Counted from the first letter of the stretch, positions 17,984 through 28,487 are shown. The stretch is DNA of 64,000 nt from Martinezella lusitana (GCF_010668395.1 NZ_WUEY01000007.1:1-64000); one strand, 5' to 3'. A program made the numbers and translations. The notes: generated by a model not told the origin, from the letters alone.

Positions 17984-19243
17984 TTACTTGGCCGGCTTAT
18001 ACCAGCTGTCGAGGCCCTTCTGCAGCTTCTCGCCAGCCTGTTCCGGAGTATCCGTACCGTTGATCACGTTTGCGGATTCGGTCCAGGTCTCGTTCTCCAG
18101 GTTCGGCGTGCCGCGCGACAGGATCTGATAGGTGGAACGAACCGTCGACTTGTGATCGTTGCGCCAGGAAACGAATTCCTGTGCCAGCGGATCGCTCATC
18201 TTCACCGGATGCGAGTTCAGGCTGAAGAAGCCCGGCAGCGAATTGGCGTAGATGGAGGCGAATTCGTCCGAAGCGACCCAGCTGAGGAACTTCTTGGCTT
18301 CTTCCTGATGCGCGCTCTTTGCATTCAGACCGACGCCGATATCCGGATGGTCGGAGATGTAAGCAGTGTCGCCAGCCTTTGCGACCGGAGGCGGGAAGGC
18401 TCCCATCTTGAACTGCGCCTGAGTGTTGAATAGAGCGATTTCCCAGGAACCGGCCGGATAAATGGCGGCCTTGCCGAGCGTGAAGAGGTTCTGGCTGTCA
18501 GCATAGCCCTGAGCCTCGAAACCATCGCCGAGATAGGGCTTCCACTTGGCAAGTTCCTTATAAGGATCGACCCACGGAGCGTCCGTCAGCTTTTCCTTGC
18601 CGGCGATCAGAGCCTGTCGGCCATCCTCGCCTTTCCAGTAGTTCGGGCCGATGTTCTGGTAGCCCATGGTTGCGGCTTCCCAGAGATCCTTGGTGCCCAT
18701 GGCCATCGGAATGTAGGTGCCGTCAGCCTTGATCTTGTCGAGAAGAGCGAAGAACTCGTCGCGGGTTGCCGGGACCTTCAGACCGAGCTTGTCGAAGGCG
18801 TCCTTGTTGTAGATGAAGCCATGGATGACCGAAGCCATCGGCACGCAGAAGGTGGACTTGCCGTCATCGGTGGACCATGCGGCCTTGGCGACCGCCGAGA
18901 AATTCTCGATGCCCGGCAGGCTGGTGAGATCGGCAAGATGCTTCTTGTTGAAGAGATCGAGCGAGGCGTCGAACGGACGGCAGGTGATGATGTCACCCGC
19001 CGAGCCGGCGTCGAGCTTGGCGTTCAGCGATGCGTTGTATTCAGTCGGAGCCGTCGGCGAGAAGACGATCTTGATGCCCGGATTCTTCGCTTCGAAGGCC
19101 GGAATGATCTTCTCCTGCCAGATCTGCAGGTCGTCGTTACGCCAGCTCTCAACCGTCAGCGTCACATCAGCCGCATGCGCCAGGCTGACCGAAGTCAGCA
19201 GGCTCGATGCAAGAAGCAAGCCTTTCAGAACATTGGTTCTCAT
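17984..19243 (-). CDS. Carbohydrate ABC transporter substrate-binding protein (family 1)
   Basis: This 419-residue protein has a Sec signal peptide (MRTNVLKGLLLASSLLTSV, cleavage after SLAHA) followed by the family 1 sugar-binding start ADVTLTVESWRNDD. Hallmarks are the IPAFEAKNPGIKI strand, ITCRPFDASLDLFNKKHLADL and a C-terminal WYKP tail. It belongs to CUT1 oligosaccharide/sugar-alcohol importers. It leads the minus-strand operon and diverges from a BadF-type kinase/GntR pair. The BadF-type N-acetylglucosamine-kinase-like neighbour suggests an amino sugar or glycoside, but that is inference. Confidence 0.93.
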   Translation of the reverse strand: MRTNVLKGLLLASSLLTSVSLAHAADVTLTVESWRNDDLQIWQEKIIPAFEAKNPGIKIVFSPTAPTEYNASLNAKLDAGSAGDIITCRPFDASLDLFNKKHLADLTSLPGIENFSAVAKAAWSTDDGKSTFCVPMASVIHGFIYNKDAFDKLGLKVPATRDEFFALLDKIKADGTYIPMAMGTKDLWEAATMGYQNIGPNYWKGEDGRQALIAGKEKLTDAPWVDPYKELAKWKPYLGDGFEAQGYADSQNLFTLGKAAIYPAGSWEIALFNTQAQFKMGAFPPPVAKAGDTAYISDHPDIGVGLNAKSAHQEEAKKFLSWVASDEFASIYANSLPGFFSLNSHPVKMSDPLAQEFVSWRNDHKSTVRSTYQILSRGTPNLENETWTESANVINGTDTPEQAGEKLQKGLDSWYKPAK

Positions 19244-19787
19244 TTCCCTCTCCTGTTTTCCGCGCCCATAGCAAGGCGCTGTTTTCGATCTGAAAATCCG
19301 CTGGCCTGTCCGAGAAAACGGTCAGCGCTCCATAGAGACCGCCAATATTGCCGATCTCCCATGCAAAAGGCCTCCGAGGCGCTTAGCCTGATCGGCCCGA
19401 TCAATTGCCGCCTGCCGCCCTCGGGCGGAGATGCTGCAAGAACCACGCGGGAAATTCATGACAAACGCCGAAGCGAGATCCTCCTGATCCGAACGGTCTG
19501 CGACAACGGCGGGATGCGCACCTTTCTGCCTCATCTACCAGCTATTGTTCTTATGCTGGCTTTGCCAATGTCTGTTCGCACTGTTCCCTTGCCAAGAATT
19601 AAGGCCAAAAAAATACCAATTGTCCAGCCGATTTTAACATTCGAACGAAAAAATATTGCCGTCACAAATTTTATCTTTATATTTCAAATAGATATAAACT
19701 TACAAAAATGAGTGCTGCGCCTATTGGTAAATGGTATTTTTTTGGTATTGTATAGAAAAGACGGGAACAGCGGCATCCGGAGGCATG
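19244..19787. promoter_or_regulatory. 544-bp divergent intergenic region with TGGTA repeats
   Basis: No convincing gene is present. The right half is markedly AT-rich. TGGTA occurs at 19725-19729, 19732-19736 and 19743-19747 just before the kinase, and the inverted form ATACCAAT is at 19613-19620. These repeats are candidate operators for the adjacent GntR/UTRA regulator, which could then control both the kinase operon and the divergent transporter. The left half (19250-19500) shows nothing recognisable. Confidence 0.45.
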
Positions 19788-20672
19788 ATGGGGCAGTTTG
19801 CAATTGGTATCGATGGCGGCGGAACGAGCTGCCGGGCAGCCGTCATAGACGGCGCAGGGCAAGTGCTTGGCACGGGCAAAGCCGGCGCTTCGAACATCCT
19901 GTCCGACTTGGAAAACTCGCTGATTCACATCGTCGCCTCAGCGCGACAAGCGTTGCTCGATGCCGGACTGGACCCCGAACTGGTACAGAAGCTGCCAGCG
20001 GTTATCGGAACGGCCGGGGCCAATGTCGGCAACTACGGCAAGCAGGTGGAAGGCGCTCTGCCCTTTGCGAGTACACGCGTGGTCACGGATGCGACGATCG
20101 CCCTTCAAGGCGCACTCGGCGATGCCGATGGGGTGATCGGCGCCTTCGGCACCGGCTCCGTCTACAATGCGCGTCGCAACGGCAAGAGCTGGGGCATCGG
20201 CGGATGGGGCTTTGTCATCGGCGATCAGGCCAGCGGCGCCCGTCTCGGCCGAGATCTTCTCGAGCGGGCTCTTCTGGCGCATGACAGGGTGACGGCAGGT
20301 TCCGCGCTGACGAAGGTCATCATGGCCGAATATGGCAATGATCCGGAACGCGTCGTCGAATTTGCGCATGCATCCAAGCCCAAGGATTTTGCCCGCTACG
20401 CACCGATCGTTTTCGAGTATGCCGGGACAGGGGATGTGGTCGGCGCGGATATCGTCAAGACGGCGGCGAGCGCCATAACCAAGAGCCTGGACGCGTTGCT
20501 TTGGCCGGAATGCCCTTCGATCTGCCTATTGGGTGGCCTTGCCCAGGCCTATCGTCCCTGGCTTGATGAACGCCACAAGGCACTTCTCGCCGAACCCAAG
20601 GGCGATGTTCTGCGCGGTGCCGTGGAGCTGGCGGCAAAATTGCTGCGGGGTGGAGAGGAACATAAGGCATGA
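19788..20672 (+). CDS. BadF/BadG/BcrA/BcrD-type ATPase, N-acetylglucosamine-kinase-like
   Basis: This 294-residue protein belongs to the ASKHA kinases. It has an N-terminal phosphate loop GIDGGGTSCRAAV, an internal GAFGTGSVYNARRNG block, GIGGWGFVIGDQASGARLGRD (typical of GlcNAc-kinase-like BadF members) and the C-terminal adenosine motif ICLLGGLAQAYRPWL. It probably phosphorylates a sugar entering through the divergent importer. The frame is open back to 19731, but GGAGG at 19779-19783 points to the ATG at 19788 (or 19785). The stop overlaps the next start (ATGA at 20669-20672). The exact sugar is inferred, not shown. Confidence 0.88.
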   Translation: MGQFAIGIDGGGTSCRAAVIDGAGQVLGTGKAGASNILSDLENSLIHIVASARQALLDAGLDPELVQKLPAVIGTAGANVGNYGKQVEGALPFASTRVVTDATIALQGALGDADGVIGAFGTGSVYNARRNGKSWGIGGWGFVIGDQASGARLGRDLLERALLAHDRVTAGSALTKVIMAEYGNDPERVVEFAHASKPKDFARYAPIVFEYAGTGDVVGADIVKTAASAITKSLDALLWPECPSICLLGGLAQAYRPWLDERHKALLAEPKGDVLRGAVELAAKLLRGGEEHKA

Positions 20673-21433
20673 CCGAAGATTTGAGTGCGATCTTCTCGCC
20701 AGAACGCCTCTTGGGAGGCGGCACCGGTCCACTGTACGTCAAGCTGCGACGCACACTCGAAGAGGCTGTGAAGGTCGGGAGACTGAAGCAGGGGGACGCG
20801 CTTCCCCCGGAACGGGACATTGCCGAATTTGCCGCAGTCAGCCGCGTCACCGTGCGAAAGGCGATCGACGATCTCGTCGCCGAAGGCATTCTCGTGCGCC
20901 GGCATGGCTCTGGCACATTCGTCGCAAAACCCGTATCCAAGGTGGAGCAACGGCTGTCTCAGCTCACCTCGTTTACGGAGGATATGGCCAGACGCGGGAT
21001 GACTGCTCGCTCCGAATGGCTGCACAAGGGCGTGCATACGCCCTCCCCGGATGAGATGATGATTCTCGGTCTCGCTGCCGATACCAAAGTGTCGCGATTA
21101 AGCCGTCTCCGCATCGCCGACGACCAGCCGCTTGCGATCGAGCACGCCAGTGTCTCGGGTGAATTCCTTCCGGACCCATCGGTGGTGACGACCTCTCTCT
21201 ACGCCGAGCTGGAGAAACGACAGGTCCGCCCCGTTCGCGCCGTTCAGCGGATCTCAGCAACCAACATGAAAGAGGCCGATGCAGCGCTGCTCGGCGTTTC
21301 CGTGGGAGCCGCTGGCCTTTCGATCGAACGCATCTCCTATCTCGCCTCCGGCCGGGCGGTGGAATTCACGCGATCGCTTTATCGCGGAGATGCCTATGAT
21401 TTCGTCGCCGAGCTGACGATAGGGGCGAACTGA
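20669..21433 (+). CDS. GntR family regulator with UTRA domain (DasR/NagR-like)
   Basis: This 254-residue protein has a GntR winged helix (about 25-90, FAAVSRVTVRKAIDDLVAEG) and a UTRA effector domain (about 110-250) ending FTRSLYRGDAYDFVAEL, the pattern of NagR/YvoA/DasR regulators of amino-sugar use. It is translationally coupled to the kinase gene by an ATGA overlap. It likely controls the kinase and the divergent sugar importer through the TGGTA repeats upstream. Confidence 0.9.
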   Translation: MTEDLSAIFSPERLLGGGTGPLYVKLRRTLEEAVKVGRLKQGDALPPERDIAEFAAVSRVTVRKAIDDLVAEGILVRRHGSGTFVAKPVSKVEQRLSQLTSFTEDMARRGMTARSEWLHKGVHTPSPDEMMILGLAADTKVSRLSRLRIADDQPLAIEHASVSGEFLPDPSVVTTSLYAELEKRQVRPVRAVQRISATNMKEADAALLGVSVGAAGLSIERISYLASGRAVEFTRSLYRGDAYDFVAELTIGAN

Positions 21434-21476
21434 CCCCAATCCGCGAAGCAGAAGAATGGTCAGGAATCAAAAAAAA

Positions 21477-21509
21477 GCCACCCCGGCTGTTTCAGCCGGG
21501 GTGGCTTTT
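21477..21509. terminator. Bidirectional intrinsic terminator
   Basis: GCCACCCCGGCTG and CAGCCGGGGTGGC form a perfect 13-bp stem around TTT. It has an A-run on the left and a T-run on the right, so it can terminate both the plus-strand gntR gene and the minus-strand metH. Confidence 0.95.
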
Positions 21510-21564
21510 GCATGCGGAATCAAAGTCTACGCAAAATGCCGCAAGCCCTTGAATCGACTCACGA

Positions 21565-24500
21565 TCAGGCCGCATCATCCACTGCGGCGTCACGCTTCTC
21601 GGGCACATAATTGAGAACCGGCCCTAGCCAGCGCTCCACCTCGATCACAGGCATCCCCTTACGCACGGCATAGTCTTCGACCTGGTCGCGCTCGACCTTG
21701 GCGACGCCGAAATAATATGAGGACGGATGAGCGATATAGATGCCCGAGACGGATGAGCCCGGCCACATAGCATAGCTTTCCGTGAGCTCGACGCCGGCCG
21801 CAGCTTCAGCATCGAGCAGGCGGAAAAGCGTGTCCTTTTCAGTATGATCCGGCTGCGCGGGATAGCCCGGTGCCGGGCGAATGCCGGCATAGGCCTCCGA
21901 AAGGAGCTCTTCGCTCGAGAAATTCTCGTCCGCGGCATATCCCCAGAACTCTCGCCTCACCCGCTCATGCATACGCTCCGCAAAAGCTTCGGCAAAGCGG
22001 TCGGCAAGCGCCTTGACGAGGATCGACGAATAGTCGTCGTTGGCGCGCTCGAAGCGCTCGGCGATGGCCACCTCCTCGATGCCGGCTGTGACGACGAAGC
22101 CGCCCACATAGTCACCCACACCGCTGGAAACCGGCGCCACGAAGTCAGACAAAGCAACATTCGGCCGGCCGTCACGCTTCGACAATTGCTGGCGTAGCGT
22201 GAAGAACGTAGCGATCTCCTCACTGCGGCTTTCATCCTTGAACAGCCGGATATCGTCGCCGACCGCACCTGCCGGCCAGAAGCCGATAACCGCGCGCGGG
22301 CGGAACCAGTTTTCCGCTATAATCTTCTCCAGCATCGCCTGCGCATCGCTATAGAGCTGCCGCGCCGCGGCTCCCTGCTTCTCGTCCTCAAGAATCGCCG
22401 GGAAACGCCCCTTCAGCTCCCACGTCTGGAAGAAAGGCGTCCAGTCGATATATTTCGCGAGCTCGGCAAGATCATAGCTTTCGAACACCTTGGTCCCGAA
22501 GAGCTGGGGCTTGACGGGTGTGTAGCTCGACCAGTCCACTTTCTCGGCATTCTCACGCGCTCTTGCGATCGGCAGACGCACCTTCTCAGCCTCGCTGCGG
22601 GCATGTGCGGCAGCGACCTTGGAATACTCGGCCCGGACGGTATCGATATAGCCCTGGCGCGCTTCGGGCGACAGCAACGCGGACACGACGCCGACGGCGC
22701 GGCTGGCATCCGTGACGTAGACCGTCTGACCACGATGATAGCCGGGATGGATCTTCACCGCCGTATGAACGCGGCTGGTGGTAGCGCCGCCGATCAGCAA
22801 GGGAATATCGAAACCCTGTCGCTCCATTTCGGAAGCGACATGCACCATTTCGTCGAGCGACGGTGTGATCAGCCCTGAAAGGCCAATGATATCGACTTTC
22901 TCGGCTATCGCCGTCTCCAGAATCTTGGTTGCCGGAACCATGACGCCGAGATCGATGATCTCGTAGTTGTTGCAGGCAAGCACGACGCCGACGATATTCT
23001 TACCGATATCGTGCACGTCGCCCTTGACGGTTGCCATCAGCACCTTACCGGCCGACTGTCGTTGTCCGTCGCCACCATTCGCAAGCTTCTCGGCTTCCAT
23101 ATAAGGCAGTAGCACGGCAACCGCCTGCTTCATAACACGGGCGGACTTCACCACTTGCGGCAGGAACATCTTGCCGGAGCCGAAGAGGTCGCCAACGACA
23201 TTCATCCCGGCCATAAGAGGGCCTTCGATGACATGCAGTGGCCGCGCGGCAGCCAGACGAGCCTCCTCGGTATCGGCTTCGATGTATTCGGTGATGCCGT
23301 TGACCAACGCATGTTCGAGCCGCTTTGCCACCGGCCACTCACGCCAGGAAAGATCCTGCGCCTTGGCTTCTTTGGCGCCAGCACCACGAAAACGCTCCGC
23401 GATCTCCAAAAGGCGTTCCGTGCTGTCAGGCCGGCGATTAAGCACAACGTCTTCGCACGCTTCCCGCAATTCCAGGTCGATATTGTCATACACCGCAAGC
23501 TGACCGGCGTTGACGATACCCATGTCCATTCCCGCCTGGATGGCGTGGTAGAGGAACACGGCATGCATGGCCTCGCGGACGGGTTCATTGCCACGGAATG
23601 AGAAGGACAGATTCGAAACACCGCCGGAGATATGGACCAGCGGCATGATCTTACGGATCGTCCGCGTCGCCTCGATGAAGTCGACACCGTAATTATTATG
23701 CTCTTCGATACCCGTCGCGACTGCGAAGATGTTCGGATCGAAGATGATATCTTCCGGCGACAGACCCGCCACCTCCGTCAGCAGCTTGTAGGCGCGCGAG
23801 CAGATCTCGACCTTGCGCTCGTAGCTGTCTGCCTGTCCCTTCTCATCGAAGGCCATGACGACGACGGCCGCGCCGTACATGCGCATCAATCGCGCCTGCT
23901 TGAGGAAGTTCTCTTCGCCCTCTTTCAGGGAGATGGAATTGACGATCGGCTTACCTTGAACGCACTTCAGGCCGGCCTCTATGATCGAAAACTTCGAACT
24001 GTCGATCATCACGGGGACGCGAGCGATATCCGGTTCCGCGGCGATGAGGTTCAGGAACTCGACCATGGCCTTTTCGGAATCGATCAGGCCTTCATCCATG
24101 TTGATGTCGATAACCTGCGCGCCGTTCTCCACCTGATCGCGAGCGACGGCGAGAGCGGCCGTATAATCGGCATTGGTGATCAGCTTGCGAAACTTCGCCG
24201 AGCCGGTGACGTTCGTGCGCTCGCCAACGTTGACGAAGGGAATGTCCTTGGTGAGCTCAAACGGCTCCAGGCCGGAAAGGGACATAAAGGGGCGATGCTC
24301 GGCAAGCTTGCGAGGCGGATATTTCGAAACCGTTTCAGCGATCGCAGCGATATGCTCCGGCGTGGAACCGCAGCAACCGCCTACAATGTTGACGAGACCC
24401 TCGCGCGCAAACTCCTCGACCTGCGCCGCCATCATCTCGGGCGTTTCATCATACTGACCAAATTCGTTCGGCAGACCGGCATTGGGATAGGCACAGATGA

Positions 24501-25341
24501 AAGTATCCGCAGCAGCTGAGAGCTCCTGCAAATGCGGCCGCATGGCGTTCGCCCCAAGGGCACAGTTGAGGCCGATTGTGAAGGGACTGGCATGACGGAC
24601 GGAATTCCAGAACGCCGACGGCGTCTGGCCGGACAGCGTGCGGCCGGAAAGGTCCGTGATCGTGCCTGAAATCATGACCGGCAGATGTATGCCCTTGGCG
24701 TCGAAACGCTCCTCGCAGGCAAAGATCGCCGCCTTGGCGTTCAGCGTGTCGAAAATCGTTTCGATCAGGATGATGTCAGCGCCGCCATCGATCAGACCGT
24801 CGATCTGTTCGCCGTAAGCCAGACGCAGATCATCGAACGTGACGGCGCGATAGCCAGGGTTGTTGACATCCGGAGAAATGGATGCGGTGCGATTGGTCGG
24901 ACCGATCGCTCCGGCAACAAAACGGCGCTTCCCATCTTCCCGCTCCGCGCGGATCGCAGCGCGGCGCACGATCTCGGCGCCTTCCTTGTTGAGGTCATAG
25001 ACCGCGCCCTCCATCTGGTAGTCCGCCTGCGCGATCCTGGTGGACGAGAAGGTGTTGGTCTCCAGGATATCGGCACCGGCCTTGGCGTAACGATAGTGGA
25101 TCTCTTCGATCGCATCGGGCTGGGTCAGAATGAGGAGGTCGTTATTGCCCTTCTGGTGGCAGGCACAGCCTATGAACCGATGACCCCGAAACTGATCCTC
25201 GTCAAATCCAAGGCCCTGGATCTGCGTGCCCATCGCGCCATCCAGTACGAGAATTCGCTCGCTCGCCGCCTTTCGCAAGGCCTCGAATACTTCGCTGCCG
25301 TCGCGCTTCGCTGTTTCGGAACCAAAAAGATTGTCAAACAT
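21565..25341 (-). CDS. metH: Cobalamin-dependent methionine synthase
   Basis: This 1258-residue protein has all four MetH modules. The homocysteine-binding barrel (about 20-350) contains [10 protein letters not shown] and the zinc motif [10 protein letters not shown]. The pterin/methyltetrahydrofolate domain (about 360-640) contains [16 protein letters not shown]. The cobalamin module (about 650-900) contains the lower-ligand motif GDVHDIGKN near residue 777. The activation domain (about 930-1240) contains [11 protein letters not shown]. It transfers the methyl group from methyltetrahydrofolate to homocysteine via methylcobalamin. The length is slightly above E. coli MetH. The upstream palindrome suggests SahR-type control. 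It is single-gene between two terminators or promoters. Confidence 0.98.
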   Translation of the reverse strand: MFDNLFGSETAKRDGSEVFEALRKAASERILVLDGAMGTQIQGLGFDEDQFRGHRFIGCACHQKGNNDLLILTQPDAIEEIHYRYAKAGADILETNTFSSTRIAQADYQMEGAVYDLNKEGAEIVRRAAIRAEREDGKRRFVAGAIGPTNRTASISPDVNNPGYRAVTFDDLRLAYGEQIDGLIDGGADIILIETIFDTLNAKAAIFACEERFDAKGIHLPVMISGTITDLSGRTLSGQTPSAFWNSVRHASPFTIGLNCALGANAMRPHLQELSAAADTFICAYPNAGLPNEFGQYDETPEMMAAQVEEFAREGLVNIVGGCCGSTPEHIAAIAETVSKYPPRKLAEHRPFMSLSGLEPFELTKDIPFVNVGERTNVTGSAKFRKLITNADYTAALAVARDQVENGAQVIDINMDEGLIDSEKAMVEFLNLIAAEPDIARVPVMIDSSKFSIIEAGLKCVQGKPIVNSISLKEGEENFLKQARLMRMYGAAVVVMAFDEKGQADSYERKVEICSRAYKLLTEVAGLSPEDIIFDPNIFAVATGIEEHNNYGVDFIEATRTIRKIMPLVHISGGVSNLSFSFRGNEPVREAMHAVFLYHAIQAGMDMGIVNAGQLAVYDNIDLELREACEDVVLNRRPDSTERLLEIAERFRGAGAKEAKAQDLSWREWPVAKRLEHALVNGITEYIEADTEEARLAAARPLHVIEGPLMAGMNVVGDLFGSGKMFLPQVVKSARVMKQAVAVLLPYMEAEKLANGGDGQRQSAGKVLMATVKGDVHDIGKNIVGVVLACNNYEIIDLGVMVPATKILETAIAEKVDIIGLSGLITPSLDEMVHVASEMERQGFDIPLLIGGATTSRVHTAVKIHPGYHRGQTVYVTDASRAVGVVSALLSPEARQGYIDTVRAEYSKVAAAHARSEAEKVRLPIARARENAEKVDWSSYTPVKPQLFGTKVFESYDLAELAKYIDWTPFFQTWELKGRFPAILEDEKQGAAARQLYSDAQAMLEKIIAENWFRPRAVIGFWPAGAVGDDIRLFKDESRSEEIATFFTLRQQLSKRDGRPNVALSDFVAPVSSGVGDYVGGFVVTAGIEEVAIAERFERANDDYSSILVKALADRFAEAFAERMHERVRREFWGYAADENFSSEELLSEAYAGIRPAPGYPAQPDHTEKDTLFRLLDAEAAAGVELTESYAMWPGSSVSGIYIAHPSSYYFGVAKVERDQVEDYAVRKGMPVIEVERWLGPVLNYVPEKRDAAVDDAA

Positions 25342-25383
25342 AAGCGAATTCCTCTGGCCTGATTGCGACTCCGCATTCAGATC

Positions 25384-25403
25384 ACATAAAGATATCTTTA
25401 TGT
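25384..25403. promoter_or_regulatory. SahR-like operator palindrome upstream of metH
   Basis: ACATAAAGATATCTTTATGT is a perfect 20-bp palindrome 43 bases upstream of the metH start. SahR, an ArsR-family S-adenosylhomocysteine sensor of Proteobacteria, is known to control metH, metF and ahcY genes and recognises an ATAAAGATATCTTTAT-like motif in Rhizobiales. The site assignment rests on motif resemblance and position; the sahR gene itself is not in the window. Confidence 0.75.
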
Positions 25404-25607
25404 CAACATATCTACGCTTTAGTTGCCCCTATGGCAAGAACGATGCTTCCTTGGTTCGAGCTCTTCACGAAAAATAAGAGCAGGTCCGCCAATTGCCGAT
25501 CCGACCATGGACAATGCAACGCCGGCGACACAGTTTGATCCCATTACGCCATGACAGCGACCATGGGCAGCGCTATAGGCATCAGGAAAGAATCCAAGGA
25601 GGACGGC

Positions 25608-26864
25608 ATGAATATACAGGTTGAACCGGCAACGCTCGGGAACTGGAGCACGCGCGCTTATCATCGGCGCTGGCTGCTCGACCAGGCGGACGCCCTTTTC
25701 GATTTCTTCCAATATCAAGCCGTCAATCCTCAAGGCGGATTCTATGATATGGACAATGCCGGCAAGCCGCTGGATGCGGTCAATCCCGTGCGCGGTATCC
25801 ACTCGACGGCCCGCATGGTGCATTGCTTCTCGATTGGCTCGCTACTCGGTCGTCCCGGCGCAAACGAGATTGTCGACCACGGAATGAATTATCTGTGGAA
25901 CCGTCATCGCGATACGAAGTGCGGCGGTTACGTCTGGTCGCTGAACAATGATGGACCCGTTGATTCCAGCAAGCAGGGCTATGGCCATGCATTCGTGCTG
26001 CTCGCGGCGTCTTCCGCCAAAACGATCGGACACCCGCTGGCCGATGGCATGCTCGCCGATGTCACGGAAATTCTGAATACGAAGTTCTGGGAAGTAAAGC
26101 ACGGGGCAATCGCCGAGGAGTTCAATCAGGATTGGTCGCTGATCGATGGCGGTACCTATCGCGGCCAGAACTCCAACATGCATCTGACGGAAGCGCTGAT
26201 GGCGGCCTTCGAGGCCACCGGCGAAAAAGCTTATCTGGAAAAGGCTGAAAGCATCGCCGATCTCGTCATTCGCCGGTCGGCCGGATCCGTCGGCTGGCGT
26301 GTCGCCGAGCATTTCAACGCCGATTGGGTGCTGGACAAGAATTATCGCGGCAACGAGATGTTCCGCCCATCCGGTACGACGCCGGGGCACTGGCTGGAAT
26401 GGGCGCGTCTCATCCTGCAGCTTTGGTCGCTGGGAGAAAAGCGGCACGATTGGATGCCGGAAGCGGCCAAGGGCCTCTTCTCGCAATCCATGTCACTGGG
26501 ATGGGACGATGAGAAGAGCGGCTTCTTCTACACGCTTGACTGGGAAGACGTTCCCGCAAAGCGCAACAAGCTGTGGTGGCCAGCCTGCGAAGGCGCCGGC
26601 GCCGCTCATTACCTGAACGAGCATGATGCCAGCGATTTCCATGAAGAAAGCTATCGCAAGATTTGGAGCGTGATCGGCCGATCTTTCATAGATCGCGCCA
26701 ATGGCGGCTGGCATGAGGAACTGACGGAAGACCTCATTCCGGCCCATACGCTGTTCCCAGGAAAGGGCGACATCTATCATGCCTTGCAAGCATGCTTGAT
26801 CCCCCTCTTCCCGGCAACTGGCAGCCTGACCAAGGTCATCGCCGAAGCCGGCGGAAAAATCTGA
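25608..26864 (+). CDS. AGE family epimerase/isomerase
   Basis: This 418-residue protein belongs to the N-acylglucosamine 2-epimerase superfamily with an (alpha/alpha)6 barrel. Recognisable blocks are GGFYDMDNAGKP, RGIHSTARMVHCFSIGSL, YGHAFVLLAASS, GQNSNMHLTEALMAAFEAT, GTTPGHWLEWARL and the C-terminal HALQACLIPLFP. The conserved His and Arg lining the barrel are present. Members interconvert aldoses and ketoses such as mannose and fructose, or epimerise N-acyl sugars; the mannose/aldose isomerase (YihS-like) branch fits best. The frame opens at 25551, but AAGGAGG at 25596-25602 fixes the ATG at 25608. Confidence 0.88.
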   Translation: MNIQVEPATLGNWSTRAYHRRWLLDQADALFDFFQYQAVNPQGGFYDMDNAGKPLDAVNPVRGIHSTARMVHCFSIGSLLGRPGANEIVDHGMNYLWNRHRDTKCGGYVWSLNNDGPVDSSKQGYGHAFVLLAASSAKTIGHPLADGMLADVTEILNTKFWEVKHGAIAEEFNQDWSLIDGGTYRGQNSNMHLTEALMAAFEATGEKAYLEKAESIADLVIRRSAGSVGWRVAEHFNADWVLDKNYRGNEMFRPSGTTPGHWLEWARLILQLWSLGEKRHDWMPEAAKGLFSQSMSLGWDDEKSGFFYTLDWEDVPAKRNKLWWPACEGAGAAHYLNEHDASDFHEESYRKIWSVIGRSFIDRANGGWHEELTEDLIPAHTLFPGKGDIYHALQACLIPLFPATGSLTKVIAEAGGKI

Positions 26865-26868
26865 AATC

Positions 26869-26905
26869 GTGGGGGCGCCGGCTTCGAACCGGCGCCCCCA
26901 CAATT
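26869..26905. terminator. Strong intrinsic terminator between convergent genes
   Basis: GTGGGGGCGCCGG and CCGGCGCCCCCAC pair over 13 bp around CTTCGAA, followed by AATTTTCTC. It separates the epimerase gene (plus) from the UPF0303 gene (minus). Confidence 0.9.
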
Positions 26906-26908
26906 TTC

Positions 26909-27397
26909 TCACGCGAGGCTGAGACTGCGAAGTTCGTGGCCGAGCGTCAGCGCCAGAGCTTCTACAACAAGATTGTGATCTTCGCGCTGAGGAAGGCCCG
27001 AAACTGTCACGGCACCAATACAGCCCGTGCCATTGACAAAAATCGGGAAGCTGCCGCCGGATGCGGCGTAATCGGCGCTTGAAAGCCCATTGTCCTCGAT
27101 CGTTTTTTCCTGCTGCTGCAAACGCAATGTACTGGCGTAGCTGCTGCGGAAATAGCGCAACACCATGTTGCGTTTCCGGCGTATCCAGTTTGAATTGTCG
27201 GGCGTCGAGCCGGGCAAGGCTATATAGAAAACCGGCATCGAGTGGAGTGTGATGTCTATTGCGACGCCGAGGTTGCGCTCGCTAGCCAAGTCACGCAGCA
27301 GCTTGCCGAGCACCCAGGCGGTTGAAACGTCGAAAGCGTCGAAACGCAGCGTCTCTTCCTGCAGTGCGATACGTGTGAGGTCCTGGTCGATCGTCAT
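26909..27397 (-). CDS. UPF0303 / HbpS-like (DUF336) protein
   Basis: This 162-residue protein matches the UPF0303 family (HbpS/GlcG-like fold). It has an N-terminal FDAFDVSTAWVLGKLLRDLA helix, the HSMPVFYIALPGSTPDNSNW segment with the conserved NxxW, a central RRKRNMVLRYFRSSY helix, and the ASGGSFPIFV...GCIGAVTVSGLPQREDH core. Related proteins bind haem or small ligands; the cellular role in rhizobia is unknown. Confidence 0.88.
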   Translation of the reverse strand: MTIDQDLTRIALQEETLRFDAFDVSTAWVLGKLLRDLASERNLGVAIDITLHSMPVFYIALPGSTPDNSNWIRRKRNMVLRYFRSSYASTLRLQQQEKTIEDNGLSSADYAASGGSFPIFVNGTGCIGAVTVSGLPQREDHNLVVEALALTLGHELRSLSLA

Positions 27398-27455
27398 GAA
27401 AACTTTCCCTAGAAATGGATCAGCCTATCAAACGCCGGGAGAGTGATTTGTCCAT

Positions 27456-28415
27456 CTATCTCTTCGGTATTTCGAAACCAAGCTGCCATTTCCGGCCGAT
27501 CGAGAGGTCGTACTCATCCGGCTCGAACGCTTCGAACCCACCTCCGGGATAGAAGGTCAATTCGCCCACCCGGACCCACTCCGCCGATGCGTAGAGATCG
27601 ACGCGGACGAAATCGATATCGCAAGCGACCGTTTCCGCCACATGGATCATTTCATCGAGCCGTGGCGGACGCACCGCTTCGCCCGGATAAAGGCCGAGAT
27701 AGTCCCGGTCGTAGAACGGCAACTTCTGCCAGTCGGGCGTATAGTTGCAGGAATAGCCTCTGCCATTCTCACGTATGTCGATCTCGATATGCGAAACCTT
27801 GCCGTTAAACGTAAAGAGCCGGTAGTCCCAGGGAACTCGGCCGTCGACGAGCAGCATGCTTTCTATAAGAATGCGCGGCTCCACCTGGCTGTAAGCCCAC
27901 TCTCGGTTATAGGAGGAATGATCGATCGCCAGCCATTCGGCGGAGGGATTGCTGCTGAGGAGCCGATCGACATCGGCCTCTCCGTAGAGAAATCGTCCCA
28001 CGCCGCTCGCATGGGTCGGCTTGACGACCGCCGGCAAGGCGATCGCCGACCAATCGACCGAAGCCAGGTCGGTCCCCACCCAAAGCGTGGGGATGACATA
28101 CTGGCTGCCGACCTTTTCTGCGATCAGCGCTTTCGCAGCGGCCTTGTCCACAAGACGCGGAAAGAGAGGATTGTGATCGTATAGTTTTCGCGCCTGCACC
28201 TTTTCGGTGAAGGTCTGAGGTGAGGTCAGATTGGGGAACCTGCCGCGAATGGTACGATACTTCAAAGCACAATAGGGCCCATCCGGCAAAGGTGACATAA
28301 AGCGCCACAAAAGATTGCGCATCCGCTCGCGCAGTCCCTTCTTCAGATATCCCGGAATGAGAAATCCATCCCGCTCAGCAGCTCGGTCTGTCATAGCGGC
28401 CATCTCGAATTTCAA
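27456..28415 (-). CDS. TupA-like ATP-grasp protein, polysaccharide-associated
   Basis: This 319-residue protein matches the TupA-like ATP-grasp family. It has an N-terminal basic/helical region, the LTSPQTFTEKVQARKLYDHN block, DKAAAKALIAEKVG, VVKPTHASGVG (ATP-grasp nucleotide loop), a catalytic VPWDYRLFTFNGKVSHIEID strand and a C-terminal VGELTFYPGGGFEAF metal-binding segment. The family was defined by TupA, which makes teichuronopeptide. In Gram-negative polysaccharide loci these proteins probably add an amino acid or similar group to a glycan. The neighbours (flippase, GumK-like transferase, lyase) support this. Confidence 0.85.
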   Translation of the reverse strand: MKFEMAAMTDRAAERDGFLIPGYLKKGLRERMRNLLWRFMSPLPDGPYCALKYRTIRGRFPNLTSPQTFTEKVQARKLYDHNPLFPRLVDKAAAKALIAEKVGSQYVIPTLWVGTDLASVDWSAIALPAVVKPTHASGVGRFLYGEADVDRLLSSNPSAEWLAIDHSSYNREWAYSQVEPRILIESMLLVDGRVPWDYRLFTFNGKVSHIEIDIRENGRGYSCNYTPDWQKLPFYDRDYLGLYPGEAVRPPRLDEMIHVAETVACDIDFVRVDLYASAEWVRVGELTFYPGGGFEAFEPDEYDLSIGRKWQLGFEIPKR

Positions 28416-28487
28416 CCATAACGCAAGTGAAAACTATCAGCCGGCTTTTAACACAAGGTTATGCGTCAGCCTTCAAGATAGACGGCC

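Noticed and set aside
26869..26905. TTCGAA loop and GC stems resembling a tRNA T-arm
   Set aside because: No acceptor, D or anticodon arms fit around it; it is a perfect terminator hairpin between convergent genes.
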